Shown here: piece by piece, positions 1-8,826 of the stretch | Numbering within the stretch: position 1 is the first letter of the stretch | Layout of the letters: the number at the start of each line of letters is the position of its first letter | Source of the DNA: Williamsia serinedens | Lineage (GTDB): Bacteria; Actinomycetota; Actinomycetes; Mycobacteriales; Mycobacteriaceae | DNA: 64,000 bases | Direction: 5' to 3' | Assembly: GCF_024171725.1 (NCBI RefSeq) | Contig: NZ_JAMTCG010000005.1 | Coordinates: 434,001-498,000 of the forward strand | Program-made: the position numbers and the translations under genes | The notes under the pieces: model-generated | The model's database searches: none | What the model was told of the DNA's origin: nothing | The model's input: the letters and a program-made list of their open reading frames with translations, nothing else

Positions 1-731
1 CCGCGATGGGTCTCCTTGCGATCGCGGCACCAGCGGTGGTGGTGGCCGTCGGTGAGTGGAAGGGGATTCGCCCGACGGGAAGCTGGGGGTTCTGGTCCTA
101 CTCACTTACCGGGATCCTCTTCATGCTGCAGGTCCCGCTCGTCGGCTGGTTGGGTGCGGGCACGGTCGTGGCGTTCTTCGCGCTCGGTGCGCGGCTTGTC
201 GGACCGGTGACGCTGATATCGGTCTCGCTGTCGACGGTGGTCATCCCCCAGATGGTGACGGCGATCGGAACGCCTCGACTCGACGTCCTCTATCGGCAGT
301 TCCGGCGCCTCTGTTGGGCGTACCTCGTGCTCGTCGTGGCCGGGTCGGTCCCGGGCGCCTACCTCATCGTCGCCGTGCTCGGGCCCCGCTACGACCCCGC
401 GGTACCGTTTCTCGTCGGAATGGCCGTGGGCGCAGGGCTGTCGGCGTGTTCGCAGGCTGCCAATGCGTTGCTGATCGCCGTACACCGACCGTGGCAATCC
501 ACTGCTGCGATCGCTGCCGGCGGGGCCGTCTCGCTGGTCATCATCACCGCGCTGTGCGTGAGTGGCCTGCAGCAACACATCTGGGTCTCGCCGATCGTGG
601 GAGAGACAGTCGTTCTGGCCGCGATGTCGCGCGCCGCTCGGGTGGCCCTCGCGGAGGTGAGGACGTCGGCTGAGGCCGACGACACGGTCGCCGGTGGAGT
701 CCCGTGTCGAGCGGAGCCGCAATGCCGCTAG
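1..731 (+). CDS. Polysaccharide flippase (Wzx/MATE-like), 3' part only
   Basis: This is the C-terminal part of a polytopic membrane protein whose start lies before the window; the reading frame is open from the first bases. About 240 residues are visible, with roughly six hydrophobic segments, for example around 'TGILFMLQVPLVGWLGAG', and charged loops between them. The pattern and the genes behind it (Wzz, acyltransferase, Wzy) fit an oligosaccharide flippase that moves lipid-linked repeat units across the cytoplasmic membrane. The stop overlaps the next gene's start by 10 bases, so the two are probably translated together. The family call rests on topology and context more than on a diagnostic motif. 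A MurJ-like or other MATE-fold exporter is the main alternative. Confidence 0.65.
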   Translation, partial: AMGLLAIAAPAVVVAVGEWKGIRPTGSWGFWSYSLTGILFMLQVPLVGWLGAGTVVAFFALGARLVGPVTLISVSLSTVVIPQMVTAIGTPRLDVLYRQFRRLCWAYLVLVVAGSVPGAYLIVAVLGPRYDPAVPFLVGMAVGAGLSACSQAANALLIAVHRPWQSTAAIAAGGAVSLVIITALCVSGLQQHIWVSPIVGETVVLAAMSRAARVALAEVRTSAEADDTVAGGVPCRAEPQCR

Positions 732-1351
732 GAGACTTCGCTGTTCTGTTGCGGTGGCGATCGGTGGCGATCGTGCTCGGGTGCCTACTCGTCGCGGTGA
801 CGGTCGCGTATTCGGCAGATTCGCTCGTGGGCCGAACGTACGCGGCGACTGCGCGCGTCTATGTCGGCGTCGCCGCTCCGGTTGCGGCACCCGGCCAGTT
901 GCCCACCGTGTCGGCGTTTTCCCGCGATCAGCTGACGGCCTTCTCGGCGTTGGCGGTGGGAAGCACGGTCACCGCCCCTGCGCGCGCGTCGGGGAAACTG
1001 GACATGACCGACAGCGAGCTCGCCCGATCCATCGAGATCACCTCACCGACCGAGACGACGCTCGTCGATGTCACCGTCTCATCCGGGTCTGCACGAGAGA
1101 GTGCACGGGCGGCGAATGCTGTTGCAGAACAACTGGCCGCCGTCATCGCCGACCCGGGATCCTCGATCAAGGCGCAGGTCGTCGAGCCCGCAGATGTGCC
1201 CTCCAACCCAGTTGCGCCCTTCACCCGCAGGAACGTCGGCCTCGCCGCCGTGATCGGACTCGTCATCGGTGCCGGATGGTGCCTGCGGGGCTCACTGATG
1301 CGCGAGATCGACACCTCGTGGACACGACACCGGAGGAATGCCTCAACATGA
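722..1351 (+). CDS. Wzz-like chain-length / polysaccharide export protein without kinase domain
   Basis: A protein of about 209 residues with one membrane segment near the N-terminus (about residues 12-30), a periplasmic region, and a second membrane segment near the C-terminus ('VGLAAVIGLVIGAGW'). This is the two-helix plan of Wzz/YveK co-polymerases, which set polymer length in Wzy-dependent synthesis. There is no Walker motif, so it is not a fused tyrosine kinase. ATG 722 was chosen because GGAG lies five bases upstream; GTG 704 in the same frame is also possible. It overlaps the flippase upstream by 10 bases and ends in a 4-base ATGA overlap with the acyltransferase. Confidence 0.65.
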   Translation: MPLGDFAVLLRWRSVAIVLGCLLVAVTVAYSADSLVGRTYAATARVYVGVAAPVAAPGQLPTVSAFSRDQLTAFSALAVGSTVTAPARASGKLDMTDSELARSIEITSPTETTLVDVTVSSGSARESARAANAVAEQLAAVIADPGSSIKAQVVEPADVPSNPVAPFTRRNVGLAAVIGLVIGAGWCLRGSLMREIDTSWTRHRRNAST

Positions 1352-2049
1352 TCCGTCGACTGCTTGCCGCTCTTCTGCGTCCGGTCGAGCCCTTCCTCTG
1401 GATGCTTCCCCCGTCGCGGCTCAAGAACCGGGCGCTGACGCTGATCGGGCACGACATCGCGGCGACAGCGCGAATCGGCCCTGTGTTGGTCCTCGGGTGT
1501 GAACGGATAGTCGTCGGCGAGAGGTCGACCATTGGGCCGTTCAACGTCTTTCGGTCGATGCGGCTGGTCCGGATCGGTATCGACTGCATCTTCGGTCAGC
1601 TCAACTACGTAAGCGCCGCGCCGAGTTTTCGGGCTCTGCACCCTGACGCGGGCGGGCTCATCATCGGCGACCTGACGATCGTGACGAACAGGCACTATTT
1701 CGATTGCTCGGGGGAAGTCGTGCTGAAGGCGCGGTCAATCGTCGGTGGCGTCCGCACGATTCTGCAGACCCACGAGGCGGACCTCGGACGGTGCACGCAA
1801 ACAGCGGGACGGATCACGCTGCATGAAGGTGCCATGACGGCGACTGGGTGCATCCTGATGCGGGGCGCCGAGCTGCCGTCCAATTCGATGCTCGCGGCGG
1901 GCTCATTGCTGAGGGGCGCCACGAAGAACGGGGCGCCCGCCGAACACCTCTACGTCGGCCGACCGGCCGAGGCGGTACGTCCTCTCCCGCCTATGAAGTA
2001 CTGGACTCGGACCGACAACGAGATGCCACCCGACCGGGTCGACCTGTGA
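1348..2049 (+). CDS. Hexapeptide-repeat acyltransferase (WcaF-like)
   Basis: A 233-residue protein with the irregular [LIV]-G-x-x-x-x periodicity of left-handed beta-helix acyltransferases, for example 'ARIGPVLVLGCERIVVGE' near the N-terminus and 'MLAAGSLLRGATKNGAPA' near the C-terminus. In polysaccharide loci such enzymes usually O-acetylate a sugar, taking the acyl group from acetyl-CoA. The reading frame is open far upstream, but ATG 1348 is the likely start because it overlaps the stop of the Wzz-like gene as ATGA and because the upstream part would be an arginine-rich frame shadow of the two preceding genes. The exact substrate cannot be read from the sequence. Confidence 0.7.
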   Translation: MIRRLLAALLRPVEPFLWMLPPSRLKNRALTLIGHDIAATARIGPVLVLGCERIVVGERSTIGPFNVFRSMRLVRIGIDCIFGQLNYVSAAPSFRALHPDAGGLIIGDLTIVTNRHYFDCSGEVVLKARSIVGGVRTILQTHEADLGRCTQTAGRITLHEGAMTATGCILMRGAELPSNSMLAAGSLLRGATKNGAPAEHLYVGRPAEAVRPLPPMKYWTRTDNEMPPDRVDL

Positions 2050-2056
2050 GTGATGC

Positions 2057-3370
2057 ATGAGCCTGTCGAGTCTGCTTCTGCTTTCCACGGCGGCGATCAT
2101 CCTCGGGGTGATCTGCAGCCGGTCGCCTGACGATCGCCGTGAGGGGCGGACGTCGGTATTGGTCTGGGTGATGGCGATCGGAGCATGGCCTGTGGTGGTC
2201 GCCTATCTGGTGGCGCCTGTCGTCTTCCGCTCTGCCGCAACGCCTGCAGCGGTGGGCTCCGTGTTCTCGCTCATCCAGTATCTCCCAGCGATCGTCGTCG
2301 CAGGTTGGTCGTTCGGCCGGGCCGTCACGGTGGGACGCGTGCGCATTGATCCGGTCGTGATGTGTCTGCTCAGCGTGATGGCCTTGTCATTCGTCAGCAT
2401 CGTGGTGCAGGAAGCCCGCCAGGTGGTGAATCTGGGTGTCGCCGGTCTGTTGCTGGCCGGCTTTCTCGTGCGCTGGCGCAGCGTGGACCTGCCAACGGTG
2501 GCGAAGAGCGCCCGGATCGCACTCGCCACCCTCGTGGCCGGTTGCGCGCTGGCGACGTTGGTGACACCCGGCACCGTGATCGACCCATGTCGACAGGACA
2601 AGTGCAACCTGGTCGACAACGTCTTGACGTCGCCCTTTGCCGGCAATGGGAATTTCGCGGGATTGGCTGCGGCCGTGCTGTTCTGCCTCGCTGTCAGCGG
2701 ACTGGGTTGGATCCCGTTGACGCTGACCGCGGCAGGTGCCGCGATCTTCATGGAGGCGGCAGCGAGCCGGACCGCGGTTCTCGGCGTGGCCGTCGCGTTC
2801 GCGATACAGCTCGCATTCAAGCTCGTATCGACGGATCGCGCCAGGCGGCTCATCGCTGTCTGTGGCCTCACGGCTGCGGCGGTCTTCTCGCTGCTGCCGT
2901 TCTACACCCGGTACATCGACGGCGACTTCGCCTTCCGCGGGCAGCTCTGGTCGGTCGCCAAACACATGGTGGTCGCGAACCCGATCCTCGGTCACGGCCC
3001 GTTGTACTGGCAGAGTGTCGGCGCCTCCGCCTTGTACGACGCGAACTATTCACCACACAACGGTTGGCTGGAAGTGGGTGTTGCCCTCGGGCTCGTCGGC
3101 TGCGTCGGAATCATCACTGCGGTGGTGCTTCATGTGATCACCAGCGACGAAGCCATCCGGCACGAGCTGATCGCGTACTACGCAGTCGTGCTCACCATCT
3201 CGACTTTCGAAGCCGTGTACGTCCCGTACTACCTGGGCATCGTTCCTGCGGCGGCACTTTTGCCGCTCACCGTTTATCAACCGACTCGCACGTTCGTCGC
3301 GCGGCGACGACACGGTAATCCCCAACCTCGTCAGAGAACTGTCACAGGAGGTCTCGATGTCACGCCTTGA
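2057..3370 (+). CDS. O-antigen polymerase/ligase-like membrane protein (Wzy 1)
   Basis: A 437-residue polytopic protein with about ten hydrophobic segments and a large external loop towards the C-terminal half ('ILGHGPLYWQSVGASALYD'). That loop, containing a G-x-G-P/H-type turn, is typical of the Wzy_C/O-antigen ligase superfamily. It would polymerise undecaprenyl-linked repeat units outside the membrane. It lies seven bases behind the acyltransferase and overlaps the next Wzz-like gene by 14 bases. A second, unrelated-looking Wzy homologue lies at 12801-14138. Wzy proteins diverge strongly, so the call depends on topology, loop position and operon context. Confidence 0.7.
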   Translation: MSLSSLLLLSTAAIILGVICSRSPDDRREGRTSVLVWVMAIGAWPVVVAYLVAPVVFRSAATPAAVGSVFSLIQYLPAIVVAGWSFGRAVTVGRVRIDPVVMCLLSVMALSFVSIVVQEARQVVNLGVAGLLLAGFLVRWRSVDLPTVAKSARIALATLVAGCALATLVTPGTVIDPCRQDKCNLVDNVLTSPFAGNGNFAGLAAAVLFCLAVSGLGWIPLTLTAAGAAIFMEAAASRTAVLGVAVAFAIQLAFKLVSTDRARRLIAVCGLTAAAVFSLLPFYTRYIDGDFAFRGQLWSVAKHMVVANPILGHGPLYWQSVGASALYDANYSPHNGWLEVGVALGLVGCVGIITAVVLHVITSDEAIRHELIAYYAVVLTISTFEAVYVPYYLGIVPAAALLPLTVYQPTRTFVARRRHGNPQPRQRTVTGGLDVTP

Positions 3371-4094
3371 TGCCATACGACGGCGGGTCCTACTTGTCGT
3401 GATCGGAGTTGTCGTGGGCGCGCTCGCCGGCGTGGGGTTCTGCTACGCACAGCCGGCGCACTACAGCGCCACCTCTCGTGTGTTCATCGCGGCGGGATCA
3501 TCGAGTGCGGTGGAGGCGTTCCAGGGAGCGCAGGCTGCGCAGCAGTCAGCACGCACCTACGCGTCCTTGGCGGGCGGTCGCGGCCTGTTGGAGCGCGCCG
3601 CTCGCAGAGCGCAGGTCGACATCAGTCCGGCAGCGCTGGCATCGGAACTCACCATCAACCTGCCACCGCTGACAACGGTGATCGACGTGACCGTGAGCGA
3701 TCGGAATCCGTCGAACGCGGTGGCCCTGGCTCGTGGGGTCAGTTCCGAACTGATCGATCTCGTGCGGGAACTCGAGGCGCCCCCGGCGGGAGGCGTTCCG
3801 GCGATCCGTCTTGTTCCCGTGGACACGTCGTCCACGGCGGCGACCCGCGATTCGGTTCTCGATCTCACGGTGATCGGGCTCGCCGGCCTGGCCGGCGGCG
3901 TTCTCGGACTGCTTGTCGCTCTGGCGCTCGACGCCATTTCCCGGCGTCGATCAGAAACCGGCCGGCGAGTGGCCCGCCCTGCCCGCCCTGCCGCAGAGAC
4001 GCCCCAGGACGATCTGCCTGACAACCCTGTGACCGGGGGTAGGCACGGCGCCTCGTCGCCGGAGTCCGCACCCGTATGGCAGGTGCGGACATGA
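3357..4094 (+). CDS. Wzz/YveK-like chain-length determinant protein
   Basis: A 245-residue protein with an N-terminal membrane helix ('LLVVIGVVVGALAGVGFCY'), a periplasmic domain with the family's 'YSATSRVFIAAG' strand and helical 'QSARTYASLA' region, a second membrane helix (about residues 175-197) and a cytoplasmic tail rich in Arg, Pro and Ala. There is no kinase domain. The periplasmic part resembles that of the BY-kinase at 16831-18288 (compare 'YRSSASLYVTSGS'). The start ATG 3357 has a strong AGGAGGT site six bases upstream inside the end of wzy. The gene ends in an ATGA overlap with the methyltransferase. Confidence 0.7.
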   Translation: MSRLDAIRRRVLLVVIGVVVGALAGVGFCYAQPAHYSATSRVFIAAGSSSAVEAFQGAQAAQQSARTYASLAGGRGLLERAARRAQVDISPAALASELTINLPPLTTVIDVTVSDRNPSNAVALARGVSSELIDLVRELEAPPAGGVPAIRLVPVDTSSTAATRDSVLDLTVIGLAGLAGGVLGLLVALALDAISRRRSETGRRVARPARPAAETPQDDLPDNPVTGGRHGASSPESAPVWQVRT

Positions 4095-4912
4095 CGATGG
4101 AGAAGCGACCGTCGCTTGCAGAGCAACAAGAACTGCTTCATGGACTCGATCACGACTACGTGGTCGGTTCCCCGCACCTACGTCATGAAGCGTTGCGCTC
4201 CTACGTGGAGGACAGGATCGCCGATGCGGTACGCGGTCAGATCACTGACACGGGACGGTGCCGGGTGCTCGAGATCGGAGCCGGCCACGGTTCGTTCACC
4301 GATGTTGCGGTAGGCGCCGGCGCAACTGTGACGGTCACCGAGATGTCCGGTCCCAGCGCGGAATTCCTACGCAACCACTTCACCGGGGATCGCAGTGTCA
4401 TGGTCGTGTTCGACCCGGACGGCGAGGAAGCACTGCGTCGACCGGGTGAATACGACCTCATACTGCTCATCTCGGTGCTCCACCACATCCCGGATTACGT
4501 GACAGCAATCCGCCGGCTCGTCGATGAGCGCCTGGCGCCTGGGGGAGGAGTCCTCACATTCCAGGATCCGCTCTGGTACCCCACCCAGACGCGGGTGGCC
4601 AGGATGACGTCGTGGGGTTGCTATTACCTCTGGCGTGTCGGCCAGGGCCACCTCAGCCGCGGGATCCACACGCATGTTCGGCGATTCCGGGGGTATTACG
4701 ACGACAACGAGCCATCGGACACTGTCGAGTACCACGTCATGCGGGATGGAATCGATCACCGAGGTCTGGTCGCATTGTTGGAGTCGCGTTTCGACCACGT
4801 CTCCCTCGACCGCTACTTCTCGACCCAGGCGCCGGTGCTGCAACGCGTGGGAAGCAAAGTGTTTCCGCCCAACACGTTTGCGATCGCCGCCGCCGAACGC
4901 CAGCCGTCCTGA
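4091..4912 (+). CDS. SAM-dependent class I methyltransferase
   Basis: About 273 residues with a Rossmann-type methyltransferase core: motif I 'VLEIGAGHGSFTDVA', an acidic residue ending strand 2 ('VTVTEMS'), and 'YDLILLISVLHHIPDY' as motif IV/post-motif. The 'LHHIPD' pattern is typical of Methyltransf_11/23 members that act on small molecules or sugars. In this operon it probably methylates a sugar of the polysaccharide or its lipid-linked precursor. ATG 4091 was chosen because it overlaps the preceding stop as ATGA; ATG 4076 and 4097 are in frame. It is the last rightward gene and ends 7 bases from the convergent FkbM gene. Confidence 0.75.
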   Translation: MTMEKRPSLAEQQELLHGLDHDYVVGSPHLRHEALRSYVEDRIADAVRGQITDTGRCRVLEIGAGHGSFTDVAVGAGATVTVTEMSGPSAEFLRNHFTGDRSVMVVFDPDGEEALRRPGEYDLILLISVLHHIPDYVTAIRRLVDERLAPGGGVLTFQDPLWYPTQTRVARMTSWGCYYLWRVGQGHLSRGIHTHVRRFRGYYDDNEPSDTVEYHVMRDGIDHRGLVALLESRFDHVSLDRYFSTQAPVLQRVGSKVFPPNTFAIAAAERQPS

Positions 4913-4919
4913 GGATGGA

Positions 4920-5648
4920 TCAGAGACACTCGGGTCGGAAGTAGACAGCGTCGATCTGGAGCAGTCGCCCGGTCTCGAGATCGGCGAACCCGGGGATGAA
5001 CGTCGCCGGGACCATCCCCTGGGAGCGGGCGAAGGAATCACCGTCAGCCATGGCCATGCCCTCGGAGTACAAGGGCACCAGGGAGAGTTCGAGTTGGATG
5101 CCGATGCACCGCGTCGACAGGTACTGCGCTCCGCCTTCGATCACACGGGCCTCGAATCCCTGGGTGTCGACCTTGACGAAGTGTCGGTCGCCTGGCGGTA
5201 ACAGGTCGGCGATCGAGTCGAGGCGTCGGACGGCGACGCGCTCTGTGCCGGACGGTGTGATCTGGGGCGCGGCTCGGCGGTGCGCCTCGAGCATCGGGAG
5301 GAGGGAACTGCTCTCCCCGGCGTTGGAGGCGATCGTCATCTCGGCAGTGGTGTCGGCGTCGCCGAGACCCAGCTGGTGCGCAGTCCACACAGCATCACCT
5401 GCGCTGGCGCGCTGAAGCCGGGCATACGGCTCCGAGAGTGGCTCGAAAGACGTGATGCGGCCGCCCCACCCGGCATCACGGAGCTCCTGGCCGTACCGTC
5501 CCCCGTTTGCCCCGATGTCCACCACGGCTTCCACCCCGGCTGTGGTGAGCAGTCGGGTGAGAAGAACAGTTGCGTCCACGCCGGGATAGCGCACCAGGTC
5601 GAATCCGGTCCGTCGAAGTCCTCGGCGGATGCGGTGCGCGATTGTCAT
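4920..5648 (-). CDS. FkbM family methyltransferase
   Basis: 242 residues. The SAM-binding motif is 'VVDIGANGGRYGQELR', the typical FkbM form (DIGANxGxxx), followed by 'ITSFEPLSEPYARL' with the acidic ribose-binding residue and 'FVKVDTQGFEARVIEGG', which matches the FkbM signature KxDxxGxExxVLxG. These enzymes O-methylate sugars or polyketides; here a sugar in the polysaccharide is the likely target. AGGAGA lies five bases before the ATG. It is the last gene of the long leftward operon, 22 bases behind the glycoside hydrolase gene. The hydroxyl that is methylated cannot be deduced. Confidence 0.85.
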   Translation of the reverse strand: MTIAHRIRRGLRRTGFDLVRYPGVDATVLLTRLLTTAGVEAVVDIGANGGRYGQELRDAGWGGRITSFEPLSEPYARLQRASAGDAVWTAHQLGLGDADTTAEMTIASNAGESSSLLPMLEAHRRAAPQITPSGTERVAVRRLDSIADLLPPGDRHFVKVDTQGFEARVIEGGAQYLSTRCIGIQLELSLVPLYSEGMAMADGDSFARSQGMVPATFIPGFADLETGRLLQIDAVYFRPECL

Positions 5649-5670
5649 CGGACTCTCCTGTTCCGTGATT

Positions 5671-6813
5671 TCACGACGGTCCTTCCTCTGACGTCACCCA
5701 TTGGAGAACTACATCCACCGCGGGCTTCGGCGTCCAGTCGAAGCGGTAGAGGCCGAAGTTCAACTCAGGGTTAGTGGGGTCGGGAGACCAATCCCTGCTC
5801 GTGTAGAGGAAGACAGGGCCCATTCCGGTTCTCGTCGCGAAGTACTTCAGGGCAGTTCCGATTCGGGCTGCTTGCTCGTCGTCCGTGACGCCGAGGGGTG
5901 CAGACCCGGTGGGTTGACCGAATTCGGTCACCCAGATGCGCAGACTCGGCCGTTTGGAGCGATCAATCACTTTTCGGATCGAGTCCACGACCTCGATGCG
6001 GCGGAGCGGATCTCGGTTCGGCGCGTCGGGAAACGAGTAGGGATGTACTGCCACCCCGTCGATGGTGTCCTCGTCGACGGACTGCAGAACTCGGTCCACG
6101 AAGGGCACGGGTGGATACGCGCCGGGGCCGGTGGTGACACCGCCCATCAGGACTTCGGTGCGCGGTGCGTTGCGGCGGATGGCCCTGCTGGCGGCTTCCA
6201 ACACGCGCGCGTAGGCGACCGGGTCCGGTGATGCCCAGAAGGCGGGAGCATTCTGCTCGTTCCACACTTCCCACGCCGCGACGTCCTGTCGGAACCGGGC
6301 GGCAACGCGGCTGAAGAACCCGTCGACCGCGCCCAGCACGAGAGGTGGTGAAGCGCCGGAGTAGTTCGGCCCGGCGTACCAGGGCGGTGCCGGCCCTATG
6401 ACATTCGCGAGCACTCGCAAACGGTGCTGTCGCGCCGCAGCAACCGCTTCGTCGATCCGGTTCCACGAGTAGACCCCGGGGGCTGTCTCGATCTCGTTCC
6501 AGTTCACGACGATGCGGATCCACTCTGCGCCGAGGCTCCGGATGACAGCGGCTTCTCGGTCGTATCCAGCCGGTGTCCTGTCGGCAAGGGTGGCGATGCT
6601 CGCCACTCCCAGCGGGGGGCGGTGATTTTGATCCGCGGCAGGAGCGGAGGCACACCCCGCGGTGACGATGAGTATGAGAGCGACGGGAATCGACAACCAA
6701 GCACTCGTCGACGCGCTTGTACGTCTGCGAGACAGATGACGATCCCCGCGCCAACGGTGTCGTCCCTCCCGGTGGTGATTCCCCGGTATCGAGGGAATCT
6801 TCACCGCGCGCAT
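5671..6813 (-). CDS. Secreted clan GH-A glycoside hydrolase, predicted lipoprotein (PslG-like)
   Basis: A 380-residue protein with a basic N-terminus, a hydrophobic stretch 'IPVALILIVTAGC' and a lipobox-like Cys at residue 54, so it is probably a membrane-anchored lipoprotein. The rest reads as a TIM-barrel hydrolase: 'GAEWIRIVVNWNEIE', 'WEVWNEQN' with the acid/base Glu at 186 and 'WVTEFGQ' with the nucleophile Glu at 297. These are the clan GH-A motifs shared with PslG, GH39 and GH5 enzymes. Such hydrolases in exopolysaccharide operons trim or release polymer. ATG 6813 overlaps the fcl stop by one base (TGATG). The frame is open further upstream, but that part is an Arg-rich shadow of fcl. 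Confidence 0.75.
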   Translation of the reverse strand: MRAVKIPSIPGNHHREGRHRWRGDRHLSRRRTSASTSAWLSIPVALILIVTAGCASAPAADQNHRPPLGVASIATLADRTPAGYDREAAVIRSLGAEWIRIVVNWNEIETAPGVYSWNRIDEAVAAARQHRLRVLANVIGPAPPWYAGPNYSGASPPLVLGAVDGFFSRVAARFRQDVAAWEVWNEQNAPAFWASPDPVAYARVLEAASRAIRRNAPRTEVLMGGVTTGPGAYPPVPFVDRVLQSVDEDTIDGVAVHPYSFPDAPNRDPLRRIEVVDSIRKVIDRSKRPSLRIWVTEFGQPTGSAPLGVTDDEQAARIGTALKYFATRTGMGPVFLYTSRDWSPDPTNPELNFGLYRFDWTPKPAVDVVLQWVTSEEGPS

Positions 6814-7793
6814 CACAGGTGGACTTTGTCGTCTCGCAGCGAGTCGACGTTGCTCCGATACCACTCGACCGTCGCAGCGATACCGTCCTGCAGCGAGATG
6901 GCTGGCTTCCATCCGCTGCCGAGAAGCGTGCCGACGTCGATCACTTTGCGAGGCGTCCCGTCGGGCTTTGACGTGTCCCATTCGACACCACCGGTGTATC
7001 CGACTGCGTCAGCGACCATTCCCGCGATTTCGGCAATCGTCTGGTCTTCGCCTGTGCCCACGTTGACCTGTTGGGGTCCGTCGAAGTGGTCGAGCAGATG
7101 CAGACATGCCGACGCCATGTCATCCACATGAAGGAACTCGCGCCGTGGAGTGCCGGTGCCCCAGTTCGTCACCGACGGAGCCCCTTCGAGTCGTGCAGTC
7201 TCGTAGCGACGGATGAGTGCGGGCAGAACATGGGAGGTGTCGGGGGAGAAGTTGTCACCGGGTCCGTACAAGTTCGTGGGCATCGCGGAGATCCAGGAGA
7301 GTCCGTACTGCCGGCGAACTGATTGGACGTGCAGGATCCCGGCGATCTTGGCGATCGCATACGCATCGTTGGTCGGTTCGAGCGGCCCCGTGAGCAGCGC
7401 ATCCTCGCGGATCGGTTGCTCGGCGAACTTGGGGTAGATGCAGGTCGAACCCAGAAACAGCAGTCGCGGTACACGGTGCTCGAGAGCAGCGTCAAGGACG
7501 TTGACCTGGATTTGCAGGTTCTGGCTGATGAAGTCGACCGGGAAGCTGTTGTTCGCGGCGATACCGCCCACCTTCGCTGCCGCGAGGATGACCACGTCCG
7601 GCGTCGTCTCGGCGAAGAACGCGAACACCGACGCTCGGTCGGTGAGGTCCAATTCGGCGTGCGTCCGACCGATCACCGAGGTAAAGCCTGCTGAGTGTAG
7701 CGCCCGGCCGATGGCCGAGCCGACAAGCCCGCGGTGGCCGGCGAGATAGACAGTTGCCGAGCGATTGAGCGGAACTACGCTGGAGGTCGTCAT
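6813..7793 (-). CDS. fcl: GDP-L-fucose synthase
   Basis: A 326-residue extended short-chain dehydrogenase. The NADP-binding motif 'VYLAGHRGLVGSAI' is the typical WcaG/Fcl form, and 'DAYAIAKIAG' holds the catalytic Tyr and Lys. 'ISAMPTNLYGPGDNF' and 'NWGTGTPRREFLHVDD' are family hallmarks. It epimerises and reduces GDP-4-keto-6-deoxy-D-mannose to GDP-L-fucose, the step after Gmd, encoded 7 bases upstream. ATG 7793 gives the usual start a few residues before the beta-strand; the open frame continues 27 codons into the gmd 3' end, where no homologous sequence is expected. It implies that L-fucose, or a sugar derived from it, is part of the polymer. Confidence 0.95.
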   Translation of the reverse strand: MTTSSVVPLNRSATVYLAGHRGLVGSAIGRALHSAGFTSVIGRTHAELDLTDRASVFAFFAETTPDVVILAAAKVGGIAANNSFPVDFISQNLQIQVNVLDAALEHRVPRLLFLGSTCIYPKFAEQPIREDALLTGPLEPTNDAYAIAKIAGILHVQSVRRQYGLSWISAMPTNLYGPGDNFSPDTSHVLPALIRRYETARLEGAPSVTNWGTGTPRREFLHVDDMASACLHLLDHFDGPQQVNVGTGEDQTIAEIAGMVADAVGYTGGVEWDTSKPDGTPRKVIDVGTLLGSGWKPAISLQDGIAATVEWYRSNVDSLRDDKVHL

Positions 7794-7800
7794 CAGCCCA

Positions 7801-8826
7801 TCACGCCCAAGCAGAAAGAGACGGCCTGTCAATCCATGGCCTTCCCTCGCACTCGAGGGCATCAATGTCAGCATCGACCATAATGCGAGCTAGCTCGGGA
7901 GCGTGCACCGTTGCCTTCCACCCGAGGTCGGCCTCGGCCCGACCGGCGTCGCCGATGAGCGAATCGACCTCGGTGGGGCGGAGATATCGATCGTCGAACC
8001 TAACGTGCTTCTCCCAGTCCAACCCGGCGTGGTCGAACGCGGTTTGCAGGAACTGTCTCACGGTGCAGGGCGTACTTGTGGCTAGTACGTAATCCTTAGG
8101 CTCGTCTGCCTGCAGCATTCGCCACATGCCTTCGACGTACTCCGGTGCGTAACCCCAGTCCCGCACTGCGTCGAGGTTTCCCATGTAGAGGAGCTTTTCT
8201 CTGCCCGCCCTAATCCGTGCGACCGCCCTGGTGATCTTGCGCGTCACGAATGTCTCACCGCGACGAGGGGACTCATGATTGAACAATATGCCGTTTACAG
8301 CGAACAGGCCGTAGGCCTCCCGATAGTTGCGTGTGACCCAGTACGAATAGACCTTCGCGGCTCCGTAGGGAGATCGCGGATAAAACAGCGTGTCCTCGTC
8401 CTGCGGCGGCGGCGATGCGCCGAACATTTCAGAACTAGAGGCTTGATAGAAGCGGCATCTGACACCCGCGACGCGAACTGCCTCCAACAAGCGGATGGAA
8501 CCTATACCGGTCGTGTCGCCTGTGTGTTCCGGTTCGTCGAAGCTGACACGCACGTGCGACTGAGCAGCAAGGTTGTAGACCTCGTCGGGATCAATCTGCG
8601 ACAGCAACGTCACTAGGCGAGCTCCATCGCTCAGATCGCCGTAATGGAGGAAGATGCGCGCATTGGGCTCATGAGGATCTTGATAGAGGTGGTCGATTCG
8701 CTGTGTATTAAAGGAAGACGACCTCCGGACAAGGCCGTGAACCTCGTAGCCCTTACTCAAAAGAAGTTCAGCAAGATATGAGCCATCCTGCCCAGTGATC
8801 CCTGTTATCAGCGCACGCTTACTCAT
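7801..8826 (-). CDS. gmd: GDP-mannose 4,6-dehydratase
   Basis: 341 residues that read clearly as Gmd: '[19 protein letters not shown]' at the N-terminus, '[19 protein letters not shown]', '[12 protein letters not shown]', and the catalytic Tyr and Lys in '[12 protein letters not shown]'. The enzyme converts GDP-D-mannose to GDP-4-keto-6-deoxy-D-mannose in the cytoplasm. It is translated just before fcl, so the pair supplies GDP-L-fucose. The start overlaps the upstream glycosyltransferase by 8 bases. Base composition becomes less GC-rich from inside this gene rightwards, marking the edge of the low-GC cassette. Confidence 0.97.
   Translation of the reverse strand: MSKRALITGITGQDGSYLAELLLSKGYEVHGLVRRSSSFNTQRIDHLYQDPHEPNARIFLHYGDLSDGARLVTLLSQIDPDEVYNLAAQSHVRVSFDEPEHTGDTTGIGSIRLLEAVRVAGVRCRFYQASSSEMFGASPPPQDEDTLFYPRSPYGAAKVYSYWVTRNYREAYGLFAVNGILFNHESPRRGETFVTRKITRAVARIRAGREKLLYMGNLDAVRDWGYAPEYVEGMWRMLQADEPKDYVLATSTPCTVRQFLQTAFDHAGLDWEKHVRFDDRYLRPTEVDSLIGDAGRAEADLGWKATVHAPELARIMVDADIDALECEGRPWIDRPSLSAWA

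Noticed and set aside
694-2049. 451-codon version of the acyltransferase
   Set aside because: Its first 218 codons are a shadow of the Wzz-like gene; hexapeptide repeats begin only after ATG 1348.
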